Origin: an uncultured Draconibacterium sp.
Lineage (GTDB): Bacteria; Bacteroidota; Bacteroidia; Bacteroidales; Prolixibacteraceae
Direction: 5' to 3'
NCBI RefSeq assembly: GCF_963676815.1
Contig: NZ_OY781365.1
Span: 434,001 to 498,000 of the forward strand
DNA: 64,000 nt
Shown here: piece after piece, positions 16,988 to 25,726 of the stretch
Layout: each line of letters begins with the position of its first letter
Position numbering within the stretch: the first letter of the stretch is position 1
Notes under the pieces: model-generated
The model's database searches: none
What the model was told of the DNA's origin: nothing
The model's input: the letters and a program-made list of their open reading frames with translations, nothing else
Translations under genes and position numbers: made by a program

Positions 16988-18349
16988 TTACTCCCGAATT
17001 CCGAGATCGAGTTTCGCAACATCGGCCTCCGACAAAGTATCGGAAATCACCATTGCAGCACCAAGCGCACTGGAATTGTCAATTTCTGAGATCAGAACTT
17101 TTTTAGCAGGGAAACTCGCTTTCAGCAACTCGATAAAAATCGGATTACGCGCAAATCCACCTGAAACATAAAGAATCTCGGCATCATCATTCTCAGGAAC
17201 AACCAGATTAATGCTTGTTATACAAAGCGCCGTCAGGTCGATCATCAACTTGGTGTAAGCTTCCTCGTAATTCGCAAAAACACTCAGGTCAACCACCTTC
17301 AAACCTTCCTCAAAACTTTCCTTGCCATTGGGAAAATATACGGAGGTATCGCCGTATTTGTTCAAAAGATCAGCCACCAGTTTTTCATCATTTTTTACGG
17401 TCTTAAATGAATCGCCGGCAACATTAAAATGCTTGGACAGTTTTTCGGCCCAAACCTCATGAAAATGTCCCATGAACAAACGCGAAGATTTCACCTGCTC
17501 TTTATTTGGAGTTAAGAAACACAAACAATCCTGCTCCAGCTCACTGGCAGTTAAGGGCTCTTCGTTATATGGATTCATGTTGATGCACCATGTTCCTGTT
17601 GAAACAAGTATAAATTTTGCCGGACTGGCTTTTAAATAAGGCACCAACGATGCTGAACTATCGTGGATTCCGGTACCCACTTTTACTTCTTTTCCTGCCA
17701 CATCAGCCAGAAAAACAACATCGTTATTAATTGGTTCCGGCAAAGCAATTTCGTTATCAGTAATCCACTGATGGTATTTCATTTGATCGAAATCCCACAT
17801 AAAGGTATGACAACCAATTGATGTAGGCTCCGATACAATTTCGTTTGATAAAGTGTACGACAAATATTGCGGGAAATGCAACACTGATTTTGCCTTATTG
17901 TACACATCCGGCTTCTCTTGTTTTAGCCACAATGTTTGGATTCCCGAGTTTAGTAACAAGCCTAAAGCCGGACTGGCGGTTTTTCTGCAAAATTCATTTT
18001 TACCGCCGTACTTCGCAAAAAGATCTTCTGCAATCGACGCCGAAACCTCTTTTAAATAGTTGTAAACCGGTGTAAGTCGATGCCCGTTTTCATCCAAAAA
18101 CATCAACGATGCACCGTAAGTTGAAAAGTTTACTCCTTTCAAATGATACGCATCGCCGGCAACAATTTCTTCCAGGCTTTTGCTTATCCACGATGTTATC
18201 AAATCAATGTCGTCGCACTCAAATCCGTCATCGTCGGTTATCACCGGAAACTTCTCTTCGTGTTGTTTTACAACTTTGAAATTGCTATCAAATAACAATA
18301 TTTTTTTGTTGGTTTTTCCTATGTCGAATACAGCTATTACTTCGGTCAT
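16988..18349 (-). CDS. rhaB: FGGY-family carbohydrate kinase, probable L-rhamnulokinase
   Basis: A 453-residue sugar kinase with the FGGY/ASKHA nucleotide-binding loops: FDIGKTNKKILLFDSN at the N-terminus, a second phosphate loop LVSTGTWCINMNP, and an adenosine motif ILYVSGGFARNPIFIELL. The sequence differs from enterobacterial RhaB but belongs to the kinase type that accompanies rhamnose isomerase in Bacteroidota and alphaproteobacteria. Gene order places it between isomerase and aldolase, so phosphorylation of L-rhamnulose at C1 is the expected reaction. The gap to rhaA is 88 bases and holds a short run of G/C-rich repeats but no clear terminator. The symbol is assigned by context. Confidence 0.85.
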   Translation of the reverse strand: MTEVIAVFDIGKTNKKILLFDSNFKVVKQHEEKFPVITDDDGFECDDIDLITSWISKSLEEIVAGDAYHLKGVNFSTYGASLMFLDENGHRLTPVYNYLKEVSASIAEDLFAKYGGKNEFCRKTASPALGLLLNSGIQTLWLKQEKPDVYNKAKSVLHFPQYLSYTLSNEIVSEPTSIGCHTFMWDFDQMKYHQWITDNEIALPEPINNDVVFLADVAGKEVKVGTGIHDSSASLVPYLKASPAKFILVSTGTWCINMNPYNEEPLTASELEQDCLCFLTPNKEQVKSSRLFMGHFHEVWAEKLSKHFNVAGDSFKTVKNDEKLVADLLNKYGDTSVYFPNGKESFEEGLKVVDLSVFANYEEAYTKLMIDLTALCITSINLVVPENDDAEILYVSGGFARNPIFIELLKASFPAKKVLISEIDNSSALGAAMVISDTLSEADVAKLDLGIRE

Positions 18350-18437
18350 TTTCTGCAGGTTTTAAAAAAACATTCCTCCCCTGCCATAACCGCAAAAACG
18401 GCAAGGCAGAGAGAGGAAATGAATTTTGAGACTAAAC

Positions 18438-19700
18438 TTATCTTTTTAATAAAACATCCTTTTCGTATTCCTGAATCTCAGAAATATAACCCATTCCCGT
18501 TGGAACACCTTCCTGCAAGCAGTAGTAATCCCAAACAGCGCTGAATGGCATTGTTTTCAGTTCTTCCAACATTGCCAAACGCTCGAAATTCCGACCTGCT
18601 TCCTCAACTGCTACCAAATCTTTAGTTGGCTCTAACATTGCAATTAAGAATGCTTTTTGTGCAGCACGGGTACCTGTTACATAAGCACCAATACGGTTGA
18701 TAGATGCATCGAAGAAATCGAGACCTACATTTACACGGCTCATAAAATCATTACGTACAATTTCTGAAGCAATTAACTGAATTTCTTCATTCAATGTTAC
18801 AACGTGGTCAGAGTCCCAACGTACCGGACGGGTTACGTGAAGCAACAAACCGTCAACATATTGAAGAACTGCAGAAATTTTATCGCCTGCAATTTCTGTT
18901 GGGTGATAGTGACCGTTATCGATACACATTAAAATATTATTCTTTACTGCATACCCCACATAAAATTCGTTTGAACCAACTGTCATCGATTCCAAACCGA
19001 TACCGAAAGTTTTACTTTCAACAGCGTCTTTCATGTGCTCTTTTGGGTACTTTGTAGCCATGCCTTCATCAAGCGACTTTTGCAACAACGTGCGATATCC
19101 GTTTCTGTCGATAGGTGTATCTTTTGATCCGTCAGGCACCCATGTATTGTGTACACAAGGAGTTCCCAGTTGTTTTCCTGCTTCTGCAGAAATAGCACGG
19201 CAACGTTTTAGGTGTTCTACCCAAAACTGACGGATTTTTTCGTCTTTGCTTGACAATGTAAAACCATCGGCTGCATTCGGGTGGGCAAAGAAAGTACCGT
19301 TAAAATCCATACCTATTCCTTGTTCTTTACACCAATCTATCCACCCCTGGAAGTGTTTCAATTCAATTTGATCACGATCAACCATTTCGCCACCAAACTC
19401 ACCATAAATAGCATGCAGATTTACACGCTGGTTACCCGGGAGTAATGACATTACTTTTTCAAGATCCTGACGAACATCGGCTACTGATTTTGCTTTGCCA
19501 GGGTAGTTACCTGTTGTTTGAATACCACCTCCTGAAAGTGTTGCATCGGGAGTTTCAAAACCACCAACATCATCTGTTTGCCAACAGTGAAGTGAAATGG
19601 TTAATTCACTCATTTTTTTCAACGCTGCTTCAGTATCTACACCAATGGCGGCATATTGCTCTTTAGCCAGTTCATAGGCTTTTTTGATTGATTCACTCAT
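18438..19700 (-). CDS. rhaA: L-rhamnose isomerase
   Basis: A 420-residue protein that follows the enterobacterial RhaA sequence closely along its length: ISLHCWQTDDVGGFE, GGIQTTGNYPGKAKS, RVNLHAIYGEFGGEMVDRDQIELKHF, NGTFFAHPNAADGFTLSSKDEKIRQFW, the metal/substrate-binding LCMCIDNGHYHPTE region, VRWDSDHVV, and NVGLDFFDASINRIGAYVTGTR. The size matches (419 in E. coli). It converts L-rhamnose to L-rhamnulose in the cytoplasm with a divalent metal. It is flanked by the transporter and the kinase on the same strand, with a 53-base gap from rhaT. Confidence 0.97.
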   Translation of the reverse strand: MSESIKKAYELAKEQYAAIGVDTEAALKKMSELTISLHCWQTDDVGGFETPDATLSGGGIQTTGNYPGKAKSVADVRQDLEKVMSLLPGNQRVNLHAIYGEFGGEMVDRDQIELKHFQGWIDWCKEQGIGMDFNGTFFAHPNAADGFTLSSKDEKIRQFWVEHLKRCRAISAEAGKQLGTPCVHNTWVPDGSKDTPIDRNGYRTLLQKSLDEGMATKYPKEHMKDAVESKTFGIGLESMTVGSNEFYVGYAVKNNILMCIDNGHYHPTEIAGDKISAVLQYVDGLLLHVTRPVRWDSDHVVTLNEEIQLIASEIVRNDFMSRVNVGLDFFDASINRIGAYVTGTRAAQKAFLIAMLEPTKDLVAVEEAGRNFERLAMLEELKTMPFSAVWDYYCLQEGVPTGMGYISEIQEYEKDVLLKR

Positions 19701-19753
19701 AATTTTTGTTTTATTGATTTATAATTATTTCAAAAAAATTGTGTCTAAATATT

Positions 19754-20782
19754 TTAGAAGTTGATTACGAAAGTTGAGAAAATGAGAATAATCAATCCGA
19801 TGATCAGGATTGTCCATGTTTTAGCTCCAACACCTTTCCATTCTTTCAGAATAATTCCCCAAACATTACTGAATGTAACGTTTAGCGACATGAGGATACT
19901 CCACGAGAATACCATAATTATACTGCCTTCTTCGAAAAAGCTTTTTCCAACACCAAGGCCGAAGAATTGAGAATACCACAATACTCCTGCAAGCGCGCAA
20001 AAAAGCAGGTTATTTACCAGCACATTTGCCGGAACAGAAATATAATCTTTAATGGTTTTGTTTTTTACATTTTGATACAGACAATAAATCGCATTGGTAA
20101 GAAATCCGCCCATAGTTACCAGCAAGGTAGCAGGCAAGGTTACAAATAATACTTTCGATCCCATTTGCGCAGCAGCATCTGCAATTGGCTGACCGGCTGC
20201 CAAACCAAGACTAAAACAAGCACTCATTACACCGGCAAGCAACGCAACCAGCAATCCTTTTCCCAAAGCAAAATCTTTAACAGCAGCTTTTCGATCCTCT
20301 TCCGACATGTTTTTAGCACGCAAACTACCGGCATAACCAATAATAGCGATACCTGCAATAGCAATACTTACAGCAATTAACAGCACCAAACCTTTTCCAT
20401 GAAAAAGATCGGTTCCCTCCATAAGTGCCGGAATAATTGTTCCGAATGCAGAACAGGTACCCAACGAAATTGACTGGCCCAGCGCAACGCCCAGGTAGCG
20501 CATACTTAACCCGAAGGTAAGACCACCAACTCCCCAAAGCACACCATAACCCATTGTTTTCCAGATTGCGCCATTACCGCTTGTAAGAATTTCGCCAAGC
20601 GAATGACCGGCAGGAACTGCCAATAAAGCACCAAGTAAAGGAAATACCAACCAGGCAAAAACGCCTTGTGTTAACCAGAAGCTTTCCCACGACCAATTTT
20701 TAACCTTGTTAATTGGGACGTATGAGCTCGATTGCCCAAAACTTCCGACAGCGATAATCGCCAATCCAATTATAAAATTCAT
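19754..20782 (-). CDS. rhaT: L-rhamnose/proton symporter
   Basis: A 342-residue membrane protein with about ten hydrophobic segments. It shares the RhaT pattern: KVKNWSWESFWLTQGVFAW near the N-terminus, the conserved LWGVGGLTFGLSMRYLGVALGQSISLG, and LVALLAGVMSACFSLGLAAGQPI. The length matches E. coli RhaT (344). It imports L-rhamnose across the inner membrane with a proton. It is the first gene of the minus-strand operon rhaT-rhaA-kinase-aldolase and is divergent from an AraC-family regulator 127 bases away. Confidence 0.95.
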   Translation of the reverse strand: MNFIIGLAIIAVGSFGQSSSYVPINKVKNWSWESFWLTQGVFAWLVFPLLGALLAVPAGHSLGEILTSGNGAIWKTMGYGVLWGVGGLTFGLSMRYLGVALGQSISLGTCSAFGTIIPALMEGTDLFHGKGLVLLIAVSIAIAGIAIIGYAGSLRAKNMSEEDRKAAVKDFALGKGLLVALLAGVMSACFSLGLAAGQPIADAAAQMGSKVLFVTLPATLLVTMGGFLTNAIYCLYQNVKNKTIKDYISVPANVLVNNLLFCALAGVLWYSQFFGLGVGKSFFEEGSIIMVFSWSILMSLNVTFSNVWGIILKEWKGVGAKTWTILIIGLIILIFSTFVINF

Positions 20783-20873
20783 AATCTAAAGTTTGATTGT
20801 TTTATTAATTTAAATCTAAGTCTATAAGTTCATGTCAAAAGTAGAGGCGTTTTTTTAAGATAACAATACAGAA

Positions 20874-20901
20874 TTTGGCAAAAAATTTATATTTTTTGGC
20901 A
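20874..20901 (+). promoter_or_regulatory. Direct repeat TTTGGCA x2 at 21-bp spacing, candidate AraC-type operator
   Basis: TTTGGCA occurs at 20874-20880 and again at 20895-20901, exactly 21 bp apart, within the rhaT/regulator intergenic region. AraC-family activators typically bind direct repeats spaced by two helical turns. The second copy ends 8 bases before the regulator start codon, suggesting autoregulation as well as control of rhaT. This is read from sequence only. Confidence 0.55.
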
Positions 20902-20909
20902 CTATTTGA

Positions 20910-21782
20910 ATGAACGAGTATTTTAAATACCTAACAACAAGTAAAGAGGATATAAACTGGGGTTTATATTTAAAGGTGGCAGGTTATGCACGAATAAAAG
21001 CCAATACCATGTATCCGCCGCGGGAACATCCCTCGGAATATTATTTTGAATGGAAAAGCGGACGAATACTGCATGAATTTCAACTGAATTATATAACCGA
21101 AGGTGCCGGCATATTTGAAAATGCACATGGTAAATTCCAGGTTAAACCGGGAAGTTTGGTCGTTATTTTCCCCAACGAATGGCACCGTTACCGCCCCATA
21201 AAAAAAACCGGATGGGTAGAAAATTATGTTGGTTTTAACGGTTATATTGCCAACCAACTTTTTAAACACCCAACATTTTCGTCGCAACAACCGGTTATTC
21301 AATGTGGCATTCGCGAAGAAATTATTGATACCTATTTAAAAATCAGCGACCTGGTTGAAAAAGAACGGCCGGGTTACCAGCAAATCGCTTCGGGTATGGT
21401 AGTAAAACTGCTGGGGTATATTATTTCATTCGAAAAACGAAAAGGATTCTCCGGAAAACAGATCTCGAAAGTAATTGAAGAAGTGAGATTTTTAATGCGG
21501 CAAGATGCTGCCCAAGAGTTCAATTTAGAGGAATTGGCACGCCAGCACAATGTTGGCTACTCTTATTTTCGGAAGATGTTTAAAAAATACACAGGCGTTT
21601 CTCCGGGGCAATATCATTTACAACTTCGGATAATCCGAGCGAAAGAATTACTAATTTCTACTGATAAAAGTATTAAAGAGATTAGTTTGGAACTGGGCTT
21701 TCAAACCATTCATTACTTCAGTTTAATCTTTAAAAAAAAGGTTGGAATGAATCCTTCAGAGTTTCGTAAACGACTGAATTAA
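20910..21782 (+). CDS. AraC-family regulator, probable rhamnose operon activator
   Basis: A 290-residue protein with an N-terminal cupin-like sensing domain (about 30-150: ITEGAGIFENAHGKFQVKPGSLVVIFPNEWHRYRP) and a C-terminal pair of HTH motifs (about 195-290: FNLEELARQHNVGYSYFRKMFKKYTGVSPGQYHLQLRI and IKEISLELGFQTIHYFSLIFKKKVGMNPSEFRKRL). The arrangement matches RhaS/RhaR/AraC-type sugar regulators. It is divergent from rhaT, so L-rhamnose-dependent activation of rhaTAB and the aldolase is the likely job. The start at 20910 follows directly on a pair of 21-bp-spaced direct repeats. Confidence 0.9.
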   Translation: MNEYFKYLTTSKEDINWGLYLKVAGYARIKANTMYPPREHPSEYYFEWKSGRILHEFQLNYITEGAGIFENAHGKFQVKPGSLVVIFPNEWHRYRPIKKTGWVENYVGFNGYIANQLFKHPTFSSQQPVIQCGIREEIIDTYLKISDLVEKERPGYQQIASGMVVKLLGYIISFEKRKGFSGKQISKVIEEVRFLMRQDAAQEFNLEELARQHNVGYSYFRKMFKKYTGVSPGQYHLQLRIIRAKELLISTDKSIKEISLELGFQTIHYFSLIFKKKVGMNPSEFRKRLN

Positions 21783-21865
21783 TTACTAAAAAAAGCAATT
21801 TAACCTATGAATAAACAAACTCCTGCTGCAATCTTTCAAAACACGTAAAAGTCATTGGTTTTTAT

Positions 21866-21887
21866 TGCGAACAAAACTAAGTTCGCA
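21866..21887. promoter_or_regulatory. Inverted repeat upstream of the Nudix-type regulator
   Basis: TGCGAAC and GTTCGCA form a perfect 7-bp inverted repeat with an 8-base spacer, 60 bases upstream of the TTG start at 21947. Two-fold symmetric sites of this size are usual for dimeric NrtR/AraR-type regulators, so autoregulation is plausible. No second copy was noticed in the window. Confidence 0.4.
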
Positions 21888-21946
21888 TTGAAAACTTAGA
21901 TTCAAAAAAAATCGGTTATTTTGTATCTTTTTAAAATAAGTAAACA

Positions 21947-22699
21947 TTGACGGCTAAACATCATCTTCAGGTTTCAGAGTTACTTGACCACATCTCTCTT
22001 GATTGTGTAATATTTGGATTTCACGACAACGAATTAAAGGTTTTATTGCTTCGTTTAAAACACACCAAGGCGTATGGTTTACCGGGTGGATTTTTAAAGC
22101 ACAACGAAACCCTGGAACAGGCAGCCGAGCGAACCTTAAAAGAACGCACCGGGCTTGATAACATTTTCCTGAAACAGTTTAAGGTATTTAGCGATCCGGA
22201 CCGGGATAAACCTCAAAAACCGAATCCCGATTTTTTAAAAAATGAGCCACCGGAAGTTGTTGAATTTTTCAAAAAACGTTTTATATCGGTTGGTTTTTAT
22301 GCGCTGGTTGAATTTTCGAAAGTAAATCCGCAACCCGATGCACTTTCTGAAGGCTGCGAGTGGATGAGTCCTTTTGCCGATGTAGAGATGTTTATCGACC
22401 ATAAAAATATAATTGAAAACGCTCTGACAACACTACGCATACAGCTTAACCAGCAACCTATTGGGTTAAAATTACTGCCACGAAAGTTTACCATGCCGCA
22501 GTTGCAAAAGCTATACGAAACGATTTTAGGGAGAGAACTCGACCGAAGAAACTTTCAACGAAAAATATTGTCGTATAAAATTCTGACCAAACTAAACGAA
22601 CGGAAAACAGGAGGAGCCCATAAAGCACCGTTTCTGTATGAATTTAACCGCGAGAGTTATAAAAGAGCCTTGGAAGATGGCTTAAGTGGCATTTGGTAA
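21947..22699 (+). CDS. NrtR/AraR-like Nudix-domain transcriptional regulator with degraded Nudix box
   Basis: A 250-residue protein: Nudix-fold domain (about 8-150) followed by a winged-helix C-terminal domain (about 160-240: LPRKFTMPQLQKLYETILGRELDRRNFQRKIL...GAHKAPFLYEFN). The Nudix box reads GFLKHNE-TLEQAAE-RTLKERTGL, so the REUxEE part has Thr and Arg where catalytic glutamates should be; hydrolase activity is probably lost, as in the NrtR regulators. In Bacteroidota such proteins control sugar genes (AraR for arabinose, XylR-type for xylose) as well as NAD metabolism. The start is TTG at 21947, because an in-frame stop lies two codons upstream and the next ATG is far inside the domain. 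Confidence 0.87.
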   Translation: MTAKHHLQVSELLDHISLDCVIFGFHDNELKVLLLRLKHTKAYGLPGGFLKHNETLEQAAERTLKERTGLDNIFLKQFKVFSDPDRDKPQKPNPDFLKNEPPEVVEFFKKRFISVGFYALVEFSKVNPQPDALSEGCEWMSPFADVEMFIDHKNIIENALTTLRIQLNQQPIGLKLLPRKFTMPQLQKLYETILGRELDRRNFQRKILSYKILTKLNERKTGGAHKAPFLYEFNRESYKRALEDGLSGIW

Positions 22700-22712
22700 T
22701 TCATCATTAATC

Positions 22713-23423
22713 TTACACAAAATGTTTCCGGATAAATATTCGGGAAACCAACCACAGTAAAATCAAAAAAAACACAAAACCTATGGATGCAAATAAGTTA
22801 ATAGAAAGGTTTTGTGTGGCTTTATCGATGGACTGAAATACCCAATGTGTTGGAAAAATACCAAAAAGATGCACAAATCTTTCGGGTACAAAAAAAGCAG
22901 CAATCGGGATCAATACCAACATATTAAATGCTTTTACATAAACCATTCCCTGCATGCGGTTTTGCACTACTGAGTTAACTGCTAAAGCATAGACCGGCAC
23001 CACCAAAGCCGCCAAAAATGAAATCAGCAATATTGAAATTAGCGACAACTCGCATATTGTTTGAACAAACAACAAAATCAGGTTTAGTACAACCGTAAAT
23101 AAATAAGGAATCAGAAATCGGGAAACGATGTACTCCAACTTGCTTAGCGGAACAATACCGTACACTTTAGCCACTTCCGACTCTTTTTCGTCGATAAGAA
23201 CCATGGAATTTATAAAGCAAAACATCTGTGTGTTTTCAATAACGGCAACCACCAAAAACAAGGAAAGATACGGAACAAGAAAAGCGTATTTTTCAAGTAG
23301 CGGAGGCACCGCCCAAATTATTAGCGCAAACATAATTACAGGCAATACTAAAAATGATTTCAGTGACGGATCACGAAAGATCAACTTAAAATCAGTAAAA
23401 GCAAGTTTAAATATCTTCTTCAT
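22713..23423 (-). CDS. ABC transporter permease (ABC-2 type), subunit 2
   Basis: A 236-residue protein with about six membrane segments (SFLVLPVIMFALIIWAV, YLSLFLVVAVIENTQMFCFI, FLIPYLFTVVLNLILLFVQTI, ISILLISFLAALVVPVYALAV, AFNMLVLIPIAAFFVPE, IGFVFFLILLWLVSRIF). The order and a cytoplasmic DEKESEVAKVYGIVPLSKLEYIVSRFL loop match fluoroquinolone-type ABC-2 exporters. It starts 10 bases after the preceding permease stop, and the pair would form the membrane channel for the adjacent ATPase. Confidence 0.8.
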   Translation of the reverse strand: MKKIFKLAFTDFKLIFRDPSLKSFLVLPVIMFALIIWAVPPLLEKYAFLVPYLSLFLVVAVIENTQMFCFINSMVLIDEKESEVAKVYGIVPLSKLEYIVSRFLIPYLFTVVLNLILLFVQTICELSLISILLISFLAALVVPVYALAVNSVVQNRMQGMVYVKAFNMLVLIPIAAFFVPERFVHLFGIFPTHWVFQSIDKATQNLSINLFASIGFVFFLILLWLVSRIFIRKHFV

Positions 23424-23433
23424 CTCTAATGAT

Positions 23434-24132
23434 TTATTGATGAACTATATTGCTTAAAAATCGACGAAATGCCAGCCAGTAAAAAAGCGGGATAAAAACC
23501 AAAATCGAAATTATAGCATAAATAAAATTAACGGTTGTGCCGCTAATCGCATAATCAATCAGGTCGAGGCTTCCCTGAATGGGAAGAATGTATTTCACAA
23601 TTCCTAACTCCAAAACTCCGAGGTACTGAATGAGCGGCAGGTTTACAAACACAAGAAAAACTGGAATGGAGGTCATGGTAAATTTTAATATCTCATCGGA
23701 AAAAGTAAGCATATACAAGCCCAGCAAAGCCGAAAGAATAGAAATGGCAAGCGAGCCCACTGCAAACAAGGCGATGTTAAAATCGAACCCTTTTACCGAA
23801 AATGCCAAACCAAGCGAGCAAACCACTCCGATAAGGGAAATGGAGATAACTTTTGAGATGAGCAAATGATGCAGGTTGAAGGGCGTTACAAAAATCGCCT
23901 GCAAAATCTGATGTTTCAGTTCGATATAAATGGCCAGTGCAATAAAAAAGTAGCCAATTACCGACGGATCGTTCAGAACGAGGGCAACTACTAATTTATC
24001 CAAGCCGTTAATATCGCGCAGAAAATATAACACAAGTCCGTACATCAGCGTTACTGCAAAACTAACCGCGATAATGCTGTTCTTTTGCAGCAAAACAAAC
24101 TGCCATTTTAATTGCGAACCAAAACTATTCAT
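23434..24132 (-). CDS. ABC transporter permease (ABC-2 type), subunit 1
   Basis: A 232-residue membrane protein with six likely segments and the cytoplasmic loop ELKHQILQAIFVTPFNLHHLLISKVISISLIG that is usual for ABC-2 permeases. It overlaps the end of the ATPase gene by 8 bases, which indicates translational coupling. It pairs with the permease at 22713 as a heterodimeric exporter. The transported compound is unknown; membership of a TetR-controlled cluster suggests drug or lipid efflux. Confidence 0.82.
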   Translation of the reverse strand: MNSFGSQLKWQFVLLQKNSIIAVSFAVTLMYGLVLYFLRDINGLDKLVVALVLNDPSVIGYFFIALAIYIELKHQILQAIFVTPFNLHHLLISKVISISLIGVVCSLGLAFSVKGFDFNIALFAVGSLAISILSALLGLYMLTFSDEILKFTMTSIPVFLVFVNLPLIQYLGVLELGIVKYILPIQGSLDLIDYAISGTTVNFIYAIISILVFIPLFYWLAFRRFLSNIVHQ

Positions 24133-24978
24133 GATCGAGCGATTTTCCGGTTACACGAATAAAAACCTCTTCCAAAGTAGCTTCAAGCGTATGAATGCGC
24201 TTCACCTCATCCTCTTTTAGAAAGTCCAGAAATTGCGGATTTACACCAAGATCTTTCAACGGAAACTCTTCTGTACGGCCATTTTTCAAATCAACCTTAA
24301 CAGCTTCTTTCCCGTAACTGCTTTTCAGGTTGCGCGGAGTGTCGGTGAGTACCAGTTTACCATCCACAATAAACGACACACGATCGCAAATTCCATCGGC
24401 AGTTTCCATGCTGTGTGTAGTTACAAAAATGGTTTTTCCACGGTTTTTCAGGTCCAGGATATGCTGCTTAATTTTGTGTGCATTTACCGGATCGAGGCCG
24501 GTGGTTGGCTCATCAAAAAACAAAATATCAGGATCGTGCTGAATGGCGCGAATAAAATTCAGGCGCATTTTCATTCCTTTCGAATATGTCTCAACCGGCT
24601 TATCCATGGCATCCAGCAGATCAACCATTTCAAAAAGTTCAGCGCTGTTTTTTTGTTTACCATTTGGATAAAAAGCAGCAAACAGCTCCAGGTTTTTTTT
24701 CCCGTTAATTTCAGGTAATGATTAGGCAACTCAAAGCCAACACCAATGCGTTCGAAATACGAATTGTTCCACTCCGAAAGATTTTTCCCATCGATATTCA
24801 CCTGTCCTTTGTAGCCTTCCAGAATTTTATACAACACTTTTTGCGCGGTACTTTTCCCGGCTCCCGAAGGCCCCAGAAAACCAAATATCTCACCCTTTGC
24901 TATGGAAAAATTGAGGCCTTTTAATGTTGGGCCATCGTTTCCGGGGTATTGAAACACCAAATTTTCAACCTGTATCAT
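24125..24978 (-). pseudogene. ABC transporter ATPase, frameshifted at an A8 run
   Basis: The protein is split between two frames. The first piece (from 24978) has the Walker A motif GPSGAGKST at residues 36-44 and then loses homology after LTGKK. The second frame carries the signature YSKGMKMRLN, Walker B ILFFDEPTTGLDP and the H-loop TTHSMETAD, ending at 24125. The break falls at a run of eight A on the coding strand (24693-24700). One extra A there restores a continuous reading, ...LTGKKNLELFAAFYP. The permeases and TetR gene around it are intact. It is either a real frameshift, a phase-variable run, a slippage-decoded gene, or a homopolymer sequencing error. Without correction the transporter lacks energy supply. 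Confidence 0.85.
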
Positions 24979-24982
24979 TTGT

Positions 24983-25642
24983 TTAGTTTTTGTTAAAAGC
25001 CGGCCTGGCCAGTTTTATATAATCGGCAACAACCTGCATCAATTCGTCCTTTTTACCGAAATAAACCGGTTGCTGCTTTTCAATACTTTCTTTAGGATTG
25101 ATTATTCCTGTCACTTCCAGTTGCTCCTGAATACTGACACCCAGTTTGTACAAAACGAATCCCTGCGTTTTTACCGGAATATCGCTACGGAAAAATCCGT
25201 TTTGCACTTCATAATCAGCCATTGTTTCAAATCCGGTTACCACCTGCGAAAGCAAGTCGTTGTATAAATGTTTTATGGAAAGCGAATTGAGATTTTGTGT
25301 AAGGTTATGCAAAAAATGACTTTGCAAGGGATTTTCATCATCAAATTGAAATCCGTACTCGTACAAATCAGAAAAATACGCCCAAAAGTCAGCGTAGTTC
25401 TCTCTTTTTAACGAACCGGTATACCTGGTCTTTACGGCCACTGATTCACCTAACAAATACATAAACAAATCAAGCTTATCATCAAAATACTGGTAAACGC
25501 TTCCTTTGGCAATTCTCAACTGTTTCACCACCATCGAAATGGAAGCTTCGTCGTAAGTCTTCACGGCAAACTCCCTCAAAAAAGCATCTGTAATCTGCTT
25601 TTTCTTTTCTTCTTTTAGCTTTATAAATGTTTCTTTTGGCAT
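24983..25642 (-). CDS. TetR/AcrR-family transcriptional repressor
   Basis: A 219-residue regulator with an N-terminal HTH (KKKQITDAFLREFAVKTYDEASISMVVKQLRIAKGSVYQYFDDKLDLFMYLL, residues about 12-62) and a helical ligand-binding C-terminal domain. It lies directly upstream of the ABC exporter genes with a 4-base gap on the same strand, so it is probably autoregulated and represses the exporter until a ligand binds. Confidence 0.9.
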   Translation of the reverse strand: MPKETFIKLKEEKKKQITDAFLREFAVKTYDEASISMVVKQLRIAKGSVYQYFDDKLDLFMYLLGESVAVKTRYTGSLKRENYADFWAYFSDLYEYGFQFDDENPLQSHFLHNLTQNLNSLSIKHLYNDLLSQVVTGFETMADYEVQNGFFRSDIPVKTQGFVLYKLGVSIQEQLEVTGIINPKESIEKQQPVYFGKKDELMQVVADYIKLARPAFNKN

Positions 25643-25726
25643 AATTATGACTAGCTGGTCACAAATATAAAAATAAAAATGACTGCATAGTCACTTTGTG
25701 TAAAAAAAAAGGAGAAAATGAATTTA

